From Auriscalpium vulgare (Eukaryota > Basidiomycota > Agaricomycetes > Russulales > Auriscalpiaceae): a DNA stretch of 64,000 bases. Within the stretch, counting starts at the first letter, position 1, and the number at the start of each line of letters is the position of its first letter. The stretch spans positions 744,001-808,000 of the forward strand of contig JAHBBC010000010.1 of NCBI GenBank assembly GCA_019915015.1, given 5' to 3'. Positions 51,605-62,970 of this stretch are shown one piece after another. The translations under genes and the position numbers were made by a program. Under the pieces are notes generated by a model, which had not been told where the DNA came from, searched no databases, and saw only the letters and a list, made by a program, of their open reading frames with translations.

Positions 51605-54600
51605 TGGCGTGTAATGGGTATGATATGTAGTGCTGTGACGATGCATAATTTGCTTTGCTCGTGTACAGTACGTCCAAAAGAAAGGAAGTGCTCCGACGAA
51701 AATATCAGAGTAACTCGATCGAGCGCTCTTTGTCGTCATGAAGATAATAAACTAAACTGAAGGTCTGTAACATTGCCACGAATTATAGTACCCGTCGAGG
51801 CGAGCGTGACATTGCCACTACTAGTTTACATTTCCCGCAGTGATAACCCTTCTAGGTCCTGCGTTTGCGTCCGGTACTCGGGCCTGACGAACGCAGGAGC
51901 ATCGATGTGCACAGGGCGGAGGCGGGTGCGGGGACCGCATTGGCAGGTGCGTCGATGGCAGGGGGAGCAGGAATAGGGGCTACAGCCATTTCGGAAAACG
52001 TTGTCCACGCGTGTGAAACCGCGAGCAAAAAATTGAAAATCACCGCGTTTTGCGACCGGCTGCCGACAGGTCGGTGATGTGTGGATATTACTCTTTCTTT
52101 AAGACTTGCTGGGAGTGGGCCGATGCATGGCACGGCGGTACGATTCTGCCCTTATTATGGGAGTTCTTATTTTATCAGATATGCATAATAAAAGTACATT
52201 GAATGATAAAGACTACTTTGACTTGACTGATACGTTCAGAGCCCCTGCATTGCTATGTGACATAGGGCAACAGTGGGTGGGCAGTCCTGGACAGTGCCAA
52301 GCAACAGTGCCTGATCAGGGTGGATGCTGGTGAAGCTGGGCAGTGCCGCGTGGTGTTGGATGACACTTGGCAATACAATCCTGGTTCCTGGGCAACACAA
52401 CAATAAATACTATGGAGGGCTGCCAGAGGTGCCTAACGGTATGTACTGTCTGGCCGGGCCTTACCTCTTGGTTGGCTGAGCGACATTGCGTCTCCACAGA
52501 AGCGAACATGATTAGTCAAGATGATGACATCATTCCGGGTTTTAAATGCATGTTAAAACCCGGAATTATGTCATCATCTTTACACTTCTGCTCATATTAC
52601 CCGGGCTGTTCAATTGGCTGTTCTACAATATCTGTAGGCATGACATGGTCTGAAAAGTGCTTTATATGTAAGAGGCCGCTGAGAGATGCTGAGTCTCTGC
52701 AGAAGCAAACATGATTAGTCATGATGATGACATCATTCCGGGTTTTAAATGCATTCTTAAAATTCGGAATGATGTCATCATCCTTACACTTCTGCTCATG
52801 CTACCCAGGCTGTTTGATTACTCTGCATTATCTGTAGGCACTACATGGTCCAAGAAATGCTGTACATGTAACAATTCATATGAATTGCTTGGAGCAAAAG
52901 GGACGGAGGGAAAACACAAGTGGACAGAGCGTGGGAATGAATTACTAAAAAAGGCGATGGAGATAGTCGTTGCATGGGTCGAAAAAATGCTGTATGTAGA
53001 TTACATAAGAAACGATTCATAGGAATCGTAATTATGACGACCGTCAGTTTGGCTTTGTTTGGGCATTTTCTGTCCTTACGCGGCATAAGCTGCCTTTCCC
53101 GTAGACTCCGCCACTCATTTTTGTCCATCAGTTCGAGCTGATGCGCAATTTTCGCGAGCTGCTTGCTCTCCTGATCGTTGAGCACGCGGAGCCGTTCGAA
53201 TCAAACTTCAATTCTCGCCGGACGTGCAAAGCGCAGCTCGTTGTAGGATCTGGTTCCGGTGATGGTTAGAGGATGATTGAGGGGCAGAAGGGATACATAT
53301 GGCAAAACATGTTGACGGTCATCATACAGAGCTGGCTACGGGAGCTTTGGATCCAGGTTCAGTGGCGTCTTGAGTATATGTACAGTCGACTTAGGCCGGC
53401 GTCCACAGCCTGTAGGTCAACAGATATTTATAGCGACAGGCACTCTTACTATTTGCACACGCATAACTTCAACAGCGGCGGAGCGTAGCTCCGGCATTTC
53501 TTGTATTAATTCGAGAAATGCAGAAAAATGCAAAGCAATGGCTAGGTCGTATATGTCGCGGAGAATGAGGACTGAAATAAACGTAGGCAGCTCGCTGGCC
53601 GTACTGACAAGCTTCTGAGTGCATCTAAGGGTAATATTGATGTGTTTGGCACGTAGTCATCGTGAGTGCGAAGAGCCGGCTGTACTCAAGCTGTACTCGC
53701 GCAAAATCAGCACGGACATGATTCTGAGGTCCTGCATGTCATTATTGGATGAAGAAAGGGACGTAGGGACAGTGGATAAGAGCTAAATTGACGAGGACAA
53801 CGCGCGGAGGCCAACGCTGTGTACGGCTAGCGCTGACGTATGAGCTGGGGTGGACAGACAACGTCGAATGAGCACCTCAGATGATTGTTACATGCCCCCG
53901 GCCCTCCGAGGTATTCAAAGTGATGATGTTGAGTTGTTTGGCCCTTGACGTGTCGTTGAACGATGCGTGTCGGGGTGCGTGCCAGCTCGGCGAGTTTTCC
54001 AGTCAGAGCGCGACTGAGCTCGATGGCAAGGCACAGGATTCACCACGCATGTTGGAATACTGGCAGTGAGAGGTCGGAGCCGTCCAAGAGGCATTCGAAG
54101 AGGATGAGGATTAATGGCCGGAGGCTGGCCGCTGGCAGAACCGCAGTCGCAATCAGTCGGACCTCTGTCGACTGTTGAATCTTCACCCCACAGACTTCAA
54201 ACATCACATCCAGCTGCTGAACGCTCCTAGAGGGTATAATAGAGTGCACGGAAGCGACGATATACATACAGTTTCCCTCCCTCTCGTTTGCCCACCAAAC
54301 ATGCACCCCGGCTCCCCTGCACATTCGCCACGCCCCAGTTGATGCCTATTTTGACAGCGTCCGTTCAGATGGGTGTCCTAGTGGATTGAAGCGGGAATTG
54401 GACGGAAGGGGGATCAGCGACGAATTTCTCGAATTTCTCGAATTTTCACATTTTTCCTCGCGGTTTCACACGCGCGGACAACGTTTTCCGAAATGGCTGT
54501 AGGGGATAGAAGAGGCGATGGTGCGGAGCAGGTCGTGCAGGTCAACGTTGCGGTCTACGTTCAGTACGTGCCATCTTCAAATTGTTCAATTAGTCTCCGT

Positions 54601-54718
54601 TGCCGACACCTTCAAGCGCGGAAGACAGTTGTTCCGCCACTATGTAAGACCTTGTTCTACCTCCTGTCCATATCCCTTTATTTGGTGAGTGGGCTATGCC
54701 CGTCATAAAGCGCTCTGA
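51605..54718. other. Gene-poor stretch with repeats and remnants
   Basis: No gene is supported over 3.1 kb. The part 52130-53040 is AT-rich and carries the tandem hairpin repeats. On the minus strand 53060-53190 reads LNDQESKQLAKIAHQLELMD with NEWRSLRERQL, a protein-like remnant without a start or neighbour exons. At 54424-54446 the unit TTTCTCGAA is repeated, giving two TTCnnGAA pairs about 270 bp before the F-box gene; too little to call a heat-shock element. Confidence 0.45.
52490..52890. repeat. Two tandem units (203-bp period), each with a long hairpin
   Basis: Units begin GTCTCCACAGAAGCGAACAT (52489) and GTCTCTGCAGAAGCAAACAT (52693). Each holds an inverted repeat: GATGATGACATCATTCCGGG, a few bases of TTTTAA, and the near-complement at 52555-52580 (copy 1) and about 52757-52783 (copy 2). 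Arms are about 27 bases. Both units share further blocks (TTACACTTCTGCTCAT, ATCTGTAGGCA). No protein frame is evident. The form resembles a small non-autonomous element. Confidence 0.8.
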
Positions 54719-56139
54719 ATGTCCCAACTTGAAACTGCAGTCATGCTCGAACACCCCTCCAAAGCGACGCCTAACCTCACGACTCTATCATACGATATTC
54801 TCGACGAAATTGCATCCTGGGTCCCTTTGAAGGACGACATAACGGCGTTCGCGCTAACATCGAAGGTCCTTGCCTCCGTCGCTTCACCTCGCCACACCCA
54901 GCTGCGGGAGATAACATGCGCCCGCGATGCACTTTGCCTCTGGGAACTGCTAGCGGCAGACGCCTCGAAGTTGGCACGCAACGTCCGCTTCCTGACCATA
55001 ATCGAGTGCCGAACACGTCGCACCCAAAAACTCCCGACGCCCTACATGAAATGTCAACCGAGATGCCATCACTCCTATGCATGGCCCTCGGTCAAAAGGG
55101 GAGAGGCTCGACGCATAGTGGAAGAGGACGAACGTCCCATGATCGCTGCCATCAAGAACATGCCAAATCTCGTGGCATTTGAATGGGAAGACAAAGATGC
55201 GAAGACTCTTGCCGTACGCAAAGTGTCAGACAATCAGGACGTTTGGTCGGTCCTGGCTGCCAATACCGCGGTCGAGAAGTTGATCATCGAAGAGGAAGAT
55301 TCCCGCATCGTATGGGATAGCCAGGTACTCGTCGAGGTCTTTCGAATGATCTTAATGGCAGCTGATGTATCCCGCCTCGTCAGGTCTTCAGCCTCTCGAA
55401 TCTGGTGATCTTTGAGTACAACATGCAGTTTTGTCTGTGGGATGGCAATATTTGGAACGCCGGGTCTTCTTTGCCCCTAGATTGCTCCCGACTCGTTGCC
55501 ATGCTCAGCGAACGCTGCCCGAGGCTGCAGGTGGGAGCAGTGGAAGTCTTTCAGGTATCAGTTGCTCACCCCTGTCCCATCCAGGAGTTGTCTCTTCGGT
55601 TCGGAGGGTATGCTCAGGGCCTGGCGCCGCCGAACCTTGGAGATTCATTGTTCACGACCCAATGGCGCGACTTGAAAGTCCTGCGGCTGGAGGGAGTCAG
55701 CAGTTCGCCAGCTGCTGTCGTTTCATTCTTCTCCGCACATCCGGGCCTGCGCCGTGTATGGTTCGACGACTGGTTCGGCTGCTGCCCCATCCCAGACAAT
55801 TTCGAAGACTTGGATTGGGAGCCCTCCGTTGCGCGGCACCTCGCATTGCCTCCAGGCATCCTTCCGAGCCTGGAGTATCTGCATTGTGCTCCATTACATG
55901 CCGTTGACATCATCCAGTCCATCTTATCATCAAATCTGACTGGCAGCACCAAACCTCCGGTCTCCGTGTACGTGAGTCTGGGGCTGCGTACCGGTGATCG
56001 TGATATTGCCGTTTTGGAAGAGTTTATATCTCTTGAGAAGGATCTCCCTCCAATCATCAAGGTGGAAAATCACCAACGTATAGAACCGGCGCTCGAACAC
56101 CGGCGGAAGTACAAAGAGGCTACACTCCCTGCTACTTAG
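54719..56139 (+). CDS. F-box-like protein
   Basis: F-box proteins recruit targets to SCF ubiquitin ligases; mushrooms have many. Residues 18-60 fit an F-box: NLTTLSYDILDEIASWVPLK then AFALTSKVLASVASPR. A leucine-rich-like C-terminal part follows (VFSLSNLVIFEYNMQFCLWD, ELSLRFGGYAQGLAPPNLG, WRDLKVLRLEGVSSSPAAVV, LPSLEYLHCAPLHAV). Introns: 55325-55383 and about 55530-55583. The stop is at 56137. Target unknown. Confidence 0.75.
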
Positions 56140-56245
56140 CAAACCAGAGTATGTGCTCGCCGTGCTCTCGCCTCGTGTTCACATACCCTCTTATCCATAG
56201 GCATATGGACAATTATGCGCGTGAAGGCGTACTGGTACTAATGGC

Positions 56246-56368
56246 TGAGGGAGCCGAGACGGATCTCCCCCATGTACGGTGGCATTGGCACCGATACTAC
56301 TTGGTCATAAACAAAACATGCGGCCCCGGCCCCTCTGGTTTCGAATTCTCACTGCAATAAGTACCATG
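56246..56368 (+). repeat. 3'-flank repeat, copy 1
   Basis: About 120 bases starting CTGAGGGAGC, with ACGGATCTCCCCCATGTAC, CTTGGTCATAAAC and TTCTCACT-CAATAAGTAC, recur at 57334-57444 with small differences and a short deletion. It lies just downstream of the F-box gene and may be a 3' flank duplicated with gene fragments. Confidence 0.8.
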
Positions 56369-56419
56369 ACCCGTCGAGTATGTGACTCTTCGCTCCGAGC
56401 CACTGTGTGCGTGTTGGAG

Positions 56420-57010
56420 CCTAGAGCTTTGGAGTCTTCAATTCGACTTCGAGGGTCTTGAGTCGCTTCGCCGAGATCCTGGGTGCGCCGTTATTCCTCA
56501 TTGACTCGAGATATATCGACTTTTGCAGCATACCTGAAGTCCCTTTTGACGTCCAATTCGCCGTGGTCGATTGGGTATTCAGGGAGTCACGGGAGGCCAG
56601 CCGCAGGACGACTCGGCCATCCATCGTCCCAATTTCTGTGCCTACCGTGCGGTCGCTGTCGCTCGACACCGACGGCGTCGCCTGGCATTTCGCACCGCCG
56701 CATTGCGACCTCTCAGGCCTCCGCGTGCTCGAGCTCAAGCTCCCGCACGACAGTGCTTGGGTGAACCTGCTGGTCATGGCCGGCGCGACTCGGCCGCGGA
56801 TTCCTGGGCATCAGCGGGCCCATCCCGACGCAGGCAGCCCTGGACCAGCTCACGCAGCTCCACACCATTCTCCTCGTGTTGGCAGCCTCCTTTTCACCGG
56901 AATTTTCGCTGGAGGCATCACCATTCGCAGCGCCGGAGCTTTCTTTCCGCCTAGCCTTAAGAGTTCGCGTACACTAATAGCCTTAGAGCGCTCCATACGT
57001 ACCTAAGATC
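56420..57010 (+). pseudogene. F-box-type gene fragment
   Basis: The frame from 56458 contains VRSLSLDTDGVAWHFAPPHC and LSGLRVLELKLPHDSAWVNL, which resembles the leucine-rich tail of F-box proteins such as the neighbour. No F-box or start region precedes it, and after about 56790 the protein-like quality moves to another frame. I read it as a remnant of a tandem paralogue. Confidence 0.5.
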
Positions 57011-57333
57011 TGATAAGCAGCGACATATACCCTGCCCACGCCAACCAGCCTGAGATACTGACGTGTATCTCTATTTTGGCCCGCGACCCGCCGATGACTG
57101 CATAGTATGCAGGGCGCGCACTCTTTGTATCGCCCATATGAGTCTTCTGCCAGCCGCCCGCGCCCACATCGAATCGACCCCCTTCCCCAGCTCGCTCCCA
57201 GTGGTCATCGTCGACTGCACTGTTTCCCGGCGGAAACGGCTGCCTCCGCCCTCGATCTACATCCCCTTGGTCGCCGCCAGCGAGGGTTCAGGCGCTGCGT
57301 ACCGGTACCAGATGGCCGTTCTCGACGACGGGG

Positions 57334-57444
57334 CTGAGGGAGCGTGACGGATCTCCCCCATGTACAGTGACATTGGCACGGATACTTGGTCATAAACACA
57401 ACTTGTGGCCCTCGGGTTGCGAGTTCTCACTACAATAAGTACTA
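57334..57444 (+). repeat. 3'-flank repeat, copy 2
   Basis: Partner of 56246-56368. It follows another short open frame (57119-57347), as copy 1 follows the F-box gene. This supports a tandem duplication of an F-box-like unit with later decay. Confidence 0.8.
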
Positions 57445-57741
57445 TACCCTATCATCGTCTTCCTTGCTACGATCTCCAACTTGGTCGCTGTGCCACATTC
57501 TCAGACTGCCAATGCGACTACAGGTAAATCATAATAAATCTTAGACTGCTCGATGGGTACAAAGCGAGGGCGGTAGGATGTAAGTAGAGTGTTTCGCGCC
57601 CACGACGTCGACTGCGACCTGCACGGAACTCAGATTGCCCTCCGGCGATGATCGATGACGCCCTGTCATATCTGTTGTCGTGTAGTGTCTGACGCGATAC
57701 TGAAGGCCAGTTGGGAGATGGCCGGTAAAAGGGAGGTATAC

Positions 57742-59460
57742 TTACTGAATGAACAGCGGACGCCTGTCTTCCGGATCAAGCGACGCTCGAGGAGGACGAG
57801 GAGCAGGTATCGCAGTCTGCGGGGCTCATGTCAAAGATACAGCCATAGTACAGATGCGGGGTATACGTACCTTAACCGCAGGCACGATTTCCTCCAGAAG
57901 GATAGAGGGAACGAGTCGCGTTGGCGTCTCGTTCGACTGATGTGCGCTACTCTGTCGCAAGTGGAAATACGCTGTGGCCGGAAGAACCGACTCTGGTGGA
58001 GTCGGCAGTGCGCCGGAGCTGAGGCGCGGGCGCGGGGTCAGACGATCGGTGCTCCGGCGGGGGCCCAGCGGGGCAGGCTTCGACATCATCTTCACGTAGT
58101 CGTCGGTCACCGCGAGGCGCGAGAAGAGATCCTGCACCATCTCCTGCACGGGCTGGAAGCCCGCCGCCTTCTCCTCTTCGGCGCGCTGGCGCTCGGTTTC
58201 CACGAACTCGGCAAAGAGCGCGATCGTCAACCCGGACGCGCGGACGTGCGCGTCGCACTCCGCAGCGAGCTCGGCGCACTGGGCGTCGGCGCAGACTATC
58301 CGACGCTCGAGCGTGCTGTGCTGGGACTCGAGGGACGTGTGCGCCGCGTGGAGGGCGTCGTACTTGGCGCAGAGGGCTTCGAGCTGCGCTTGGGTCCGTC
58401 CGACAGCGTCGTCGCGAGATTTTTCTGCCGCGGCATGCTGCTTGTGGAGCTCGGCAAGGTCATTGTCCTGGGTGCGCACGAGCCTCTCCAGTTTAGCGAT
58501 CTGGGCATAGGCAGCGTCGCAGTCGGTCATCAGCGTGTCGTAACGGGCGTTGACGTTCTTGTACTTGGTGCGCGCGACGGCGAGCTCGGCCTTCATCAGA
58601 GTGGATTTTTGATTAGACTGGGAGAGTTGTCCGGTTAGAAAGCGAGCGCGGACCCAGAGCACGAGGGTCATGACGAAGAGGGAGCGAGATGTCTTGGCGT
58701 GGCGGGCCGCTGTCTGGCGTCGGAAGGCTATCCACGCTTCGGCGGCGCGCTCTCGAGTACGGAGGGACGCGGTGTAGTGCACATGGACCTTGACAAGCCG
58801 CCTAGAGAGCTCGAGTCGCTCCGCCGTGGCGAGTGAGAGCTGCTGACGGAGGTCATCGGCGTCCGCCCGCAGAGAGTTCTTGTCCAAGCGCAGACGGTTG
58901 CAGTTGTCTGTGGTTTCGCCCAAGCTGCGTTCCAGATGCCTCGTCTTCAGCACAGATTGCGCAAGCTTCTGTCCAAGAGCGCGCGATAGCCGCCAGAGGA
59001 ATTGGAACGAGAGTAGAACATCCTGCAGGAGATGGACACGGGTCTTGCGCGCTCCGAGGTCCAGCCCCAGACCAAGCAGACTGTCGTCAGCGCGGCGGCG
59101 AAGTAGGACCTTGACACGGCCATCGGCGAGATTAGCCCGGACTTGTTGTTGAGTAAGTTCGGACTCCAGCAGCTGGGACTGTCGTGCCTGCTCCTCGGCG
59201 TCCGAAGTAGCTTGTGCAAGCCGGTCCTTGAGGAGCTGCAGTTCTTGCTCTGAGCCAAACAGCTGCTTGAAGTCCTCGAGAGCATCATGCTGCATGAAGC
59301 TTGCGTGAGTGCTGTGCGCTGCGGGAGAGCAGTGGGGCGTACGTCGCAGGCGTTTCGAACGCTCTTCCGCCACGGCGTCCAGTCCGGCAGACCTGGCAAC
59401 AAGTGGAACCAGACGAGGGTGCGCAGAAGGCCTAGAAGAGCTGATGCAATGAGCAGCCAT
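57742..59460 (-). CDS. Coiled-coil protein of unknown function
   Basis: The ATG at 59460 opens an almost intron-free frame of about 550 residues. After an N-terminal 50 residues the sequence is mostly heptad-like helix: LEDFKQLFGSEQELQLLKDR, ADADDLRQQLSLATAERLEL, IAKLERLVRTQDNDLAELHK and LEALCAKYDALHAAHTSLES. A short hydrophobic patch (SLFVMTLVLWVRARFL) interrupts it. The tail is Pro/Ser-rich (RSTDRLTPRPRLSSG). An intron after EEIVPAVK (donor GTACGT, acceptor near 57815) joins TAIPAPRPPRASLDPEDRRP and LFIQ before TAA at 57742. I do not recognise the family. A structural or cytoskeletal role is only a guess. Confidence 0.7.
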
Positions 59461-59976
59461 AGTGCGTATCCGAGAATACTCGCAGCGCGGCTGCGGTACG
59501 TCTGTGCGCCGGTATCACCGTATCAGCCAGAGGCTCCATTTTGCATTGCCAAACACGTACCGCCGAACCAGATTGCTCCAGGAGGAGGCCCGAGACAAAG
59601 ATCGCCGCCAGAGCATACATGAGACAGACAGTAGAAGAAGAAGAGAAAGAAAGAGGCGTGAGGGTATCCGGAGAGTGAAGACGGGTTCAACGACGCCGGT
59701 ACTACGCAAACAAGCACAAAGCGCGCACTCATCACATGACCGCGCCTGTATTTCGCGTTTTTCTCCACTGAGTCTTAGACTCGAACTACAACCACTTTCA
59801 GTATCCAAAACTCTTCGCCGCCGAGTCCGAACACAGAGCATCTGGCCAGAAAGCTTGGAAGCTGAGCGGTCCCATTGCAACCGCCACGCAGTCGACAGGC
59901 TCGAGTCACCGCCCTGGCGATCAGATCTGTAAATATCTGGACATCTTGCATCTCGAAGCATCGTCCTTTGAGAGCC
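59461..59976. promoter_or_regulatory. Divergent promoter region between coiled-coil gene and QTRT2
   Basis: About 515 bases between opposite start codons. An A/G-rich run lies near 59625-59660. No gene motif or named site is recognised. Confidence 0.4.
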
Positions 59977-61690
59977 ATGTCCACCTTTCGGCTTGACATT
60001 CAGTCCTCCTCTGGGACGCCCTTCGGTCCTCGTCTCGGAAAGGTGTCTCTGCAAAGGGACGCCGAGGGCAGCACGCTCGAAATCCTAACTCCTGGTCTTA
60101 TTACTTCGACATCGCGCGGCGTCGTGCCGCATTTGTCGCGCGACAACGTCAATGCAACTGCCGCCATCTGCTGGGTGCATGTGCCATTTGAATCATTGTC
60201 AGTAACCGTCTTGCTCCTTTGCGAACCAGCGCGATTGATATGGAGTTAGCTTGGAGGTATCCCCACCTACGCCTACGTTACAACCCGGAGCCCATCCCCT
60301 TCATAAATATCTCGGATTCCGGCGCGACCAGCATATTGTCTCGACGTCTTTGAGAGACCCATCGGACGACCGCGAGATGCCAGCGAACGGGAATGGCTTC
60401 GCTAATGCGTACTGCTTGCGAGGCGTCAGGAAGGTACTGTCGACAGAAAACTGTCCATGCGCTTTAGCTGACGTCGAAGAGCAGGTCTCTCCCGCAGATT
60501 GGAGAGGTTGGGTGGCGAAGATGCAGCCGGATATTGTCACGGCGCTCACCGACGTGCCATTTACCGCCGGGCCACACTCGCAGAAACGCATGACAAAAAG
60601 CTTGGAGCGCTCGTCAGCGTGGCTAAGCGATTTGCTGCAACCGATCAGCGATACCGGCGTGGATACAAGAAGGCAACGGAGTATATTGGTACACATGGCC
60701 GGCGGTGTCATACCTACTGCTCGCAAGGCCTTCTCGCTTTCCCTCCTAGAAACTCTTTACGGGAAAGAGGCAGAAGCAATCAAACCGCTTGCGATGCTAG
60801 ATGAAGGGGTTTCCGGCTACACCTTCGACCTCATCCCTCTTCACAAAGCGCTAGCACCCACCGCGCCGGCCATCCGCTCCACCCATCCCCCTACGCTGGC
60901 GGCCACGATGGCTGCACTCGACCCGCACATCGATCTCCCCACGCCCGAGGCGTCCGCGAAGCTCGTCCCCCTCTTACAGGCGTCCCTGTCTCCCCTCCCC
61001 CAGCACAAGCCGCGCATCGCGCACTCCGCCGCGTCGCCGCACGAAATGCTGCTTCTCATCCGCGACGTGGGGATCGATTTGTTCGACGCGCACTGGGCGC
61101 AGCGGGCGGCGGACATCGGGGTCGCGCTGGACTTCACCTTTCCTGCACCCAACGGAGGCGCGGACGCTCGCGCGGATTTGGGCCACAATCTCTACGACAC
61201 GCGCTACGCGCACGATTTCTCCCCATTCGCGGACGCTTTTGGCACATGCGAGACCAATAACGACGATAAGGACACTGCACGATCTACATGCCCATGCATA
61301 GCGTGCTCGCCCCCGCGACTCGGCACGCCGCTCCGCCACAGCACCGCCGATGGCCCCTACCCTGCGCACGCGCCGGCGCCCTTCACCCGCGCGTATGCAC
61401 ACCACCTGCTGCACACTCACGAGATGTCCGCGCACGCGCTGCTCGCCGCGCACAACCTCGCCGTGCTCGACGCGTTCTTCACCGGTGTGCGCGCGGTGCT
61501 TGCAGCGCGGCCGAGCGCGTTTGCGCGGGAGGTGGATCAGTTCGCGGAGGCATACGACGGCGGGTTGGCGGTGTGGGCGCGGGCGCGGGCGGCGTGGGCG
61601 GAGGTTGCTCTGGCGCGGGGGAAGGGCAGGATGGCGAGGGAGAAGGAGAAGCAGGAACAGGATACACTGGGGACGGCAGTGGAGCTGTGA
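59977..61690 (+). CDS. QTRT2: Queuine tRNA-ribosyltransferase accessory subunit 2 (QTRT2)
   Basis: QTRT2 pairs with QTRT1 to insert queuine at the wobble position of GUN-anticodon tRNAs. The start is MSTFRLDIQSSSGTPFGPRL at 59977, then TPGLITSTSRGVVPHLSRDN. An intron (60202-60256) leads to GAHPLHKYLGFRRDQHIVST with SLRDPSDDREM. Further blocks: MQPDIVTALTDVPFTAGPHS, QKRMTKSLERSSAWLSDLL, LAMLDEGVSGYTFDLIPLH and VGIDLFDAHWAQRAADIGVA. The zinc site CPCIAC is followed by YAHHLLHTHEMSAHALLAAH, as in the family. It lacks the catalytic-subunit features and fits the accessory subunit. Queuine must come from the environment, so it is a salvage trait. Confidence 0.9.
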
Positions 61691-61793
61691 TGGACCAGGA
61701 AAATCTATTCAGCAGATCTAATGAGATTGTCCACTGCGAGTCGCATGTTCAGTGGTATCCGACGGCAGATATAGAGACGGTGCCTCACAGTCG

Positions 61794-62662
61794 TCATGCA
61801 CTTGCAGTGAGGCCGTTGCCGAACATCGCGACCACGACCACGATGCCTGCGACCTGCGCGGCGCGCCAGAAGCTGGACACGCTGCCGACACGGTCCTCCT
61901 CCGTCTGCTGCCACCCCGTCCGCGGAGCCTTCGATGCGCCTGTCGCACGCCGGACATTCGGCGAGTTGAAGGGGTCGGGCCGCTGCTGTGCGCCGGGATG
62001 CTGGTGGTGGTGGCCAGCGTGATGAGACGCGCGGGGGTGCGCGCTCGCGCCGGGCGGGGGCCGGCGGCGCTCCCAGGCGTGGGTCGCACCGCGCCGACGG
62101 GTTTCATACGACCACTGCGAGTGCGGGTGCTGGTAGGATGCGGGGTCGTGAGGATGGTGGGACGTGGGGGCGGCGCTCAGGGTACGGTCGTATGCCCGCC
62201 TGGGGTCGGAGTGAGTTGCGCGGGGATGTGAGAGAGGGTGCGCTACGCACCGTTGTCTGTCATCGCCCAATACAGAGTAGGCCTCACTGAATACATGGAA
62301 CCTCTCCTTCGCCCCTGGTTCTTTATTCACGTCTGGGTGATACTGCTTGCTCAACTACAGGCATATGTCGTCAGGATCCCCCGAGCTAGTTTGACTGGGA
62401 TAGTTCGGACCTTATAGAAGCTCGACTAATAGAAGGGAGCGTCAGAATGCGATCAATATGCAGCATGGGACGAAATCACCTTGATCTGACTCCTGCTCGC
62501 GTTCGAGGGTATCGACAGCGTCTCGTAATGCGTAGCCCTGCGTGCGCCTGTCATGGAGAACCATCTTCGTTCTGACACCGCCGCAGGGAGGACCTCGCTG
62601 GGTGATATTCTTGCTGTGCGTAGGCTCGAGCCGGAGTTTGCTAGCTGGCGGGACACGTTCAT
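61794..62662 (-). CDS. J-domain (DnaJ) protein, probably mitochondrial, with C-terminal membrane segment
   Basis: J-proteins stimulate Hsp70 ATPases. The ATG at 62662 gives MNVSRQLANSGSSLRTARIS, rich in Ser/Arg and fit for a mitochondrial signal. The J domain begins THYETLSIPSNASRSQIK, then across an intron LSKQYHPDVNKEPGAKERFH with the HPD motif, and AYSVLGDDRQR, RAYDRTL. The middle is His/Pro/Arg-rich. The last 20 residues hold one hydrophobic segment (VAGIVVVVAMFGNGL). A longer upstream frame exists but the MNVSR start suits the targeting signal. It converges with QTRT2, about 100 bp between stops. Confidence 0.82.
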
Positions 62663-62970
62663 GGTAGCGGACAAGTTGTGGATTGGCGACTCGGACAAGC
62701 TCCACGGGCACTGTGATCTTATCAGATAAGGTTCACGCATCTTTGCAAGGCTTGCATTGATCCAGACGCGCAGGCTGGTCCCCGTAAACCAAACCCTTTC
62801 ACAGAAAAGACTGGAAGCTTTATAGCCTGCGTCTTCCAAGTTGTTGCAGGTCGAAACCTCGATAATCCGAAGAGCGAGCTAGTGGCACGTGGCGCTGACT
62901 AACCTACATAGTCTACTCCGAGCAGTGAGCTTGTGCCGCCCGGTCCTTGTCTCTCATCCACCACCACATC
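62663..62970. promoter_or_regulatory. Divergent promoter region between J-protein and RAD6 genes
   Basis: The two start codons point apart over about 308 bases. No family motif is coded in between and no named operator is seen. Confidence 0.4.

Noticed and set aside
51852..52133. Minus-strand frame of 93 residues with a short hydrophobic stretch
   Set aside because: No start context, intron or family support, and it lies in a gene-poor repeat region.
52490..52890. Named transposon family
   Set aside because: No transposase frame, target-site duplication or known terminal sequence could be identified by eye.
54424..54446. Heat-shock element
   Set aside because: Spacing between GAA and TTC units does not follow the canonical pattern; only two TTCnnGAA pairs are present.
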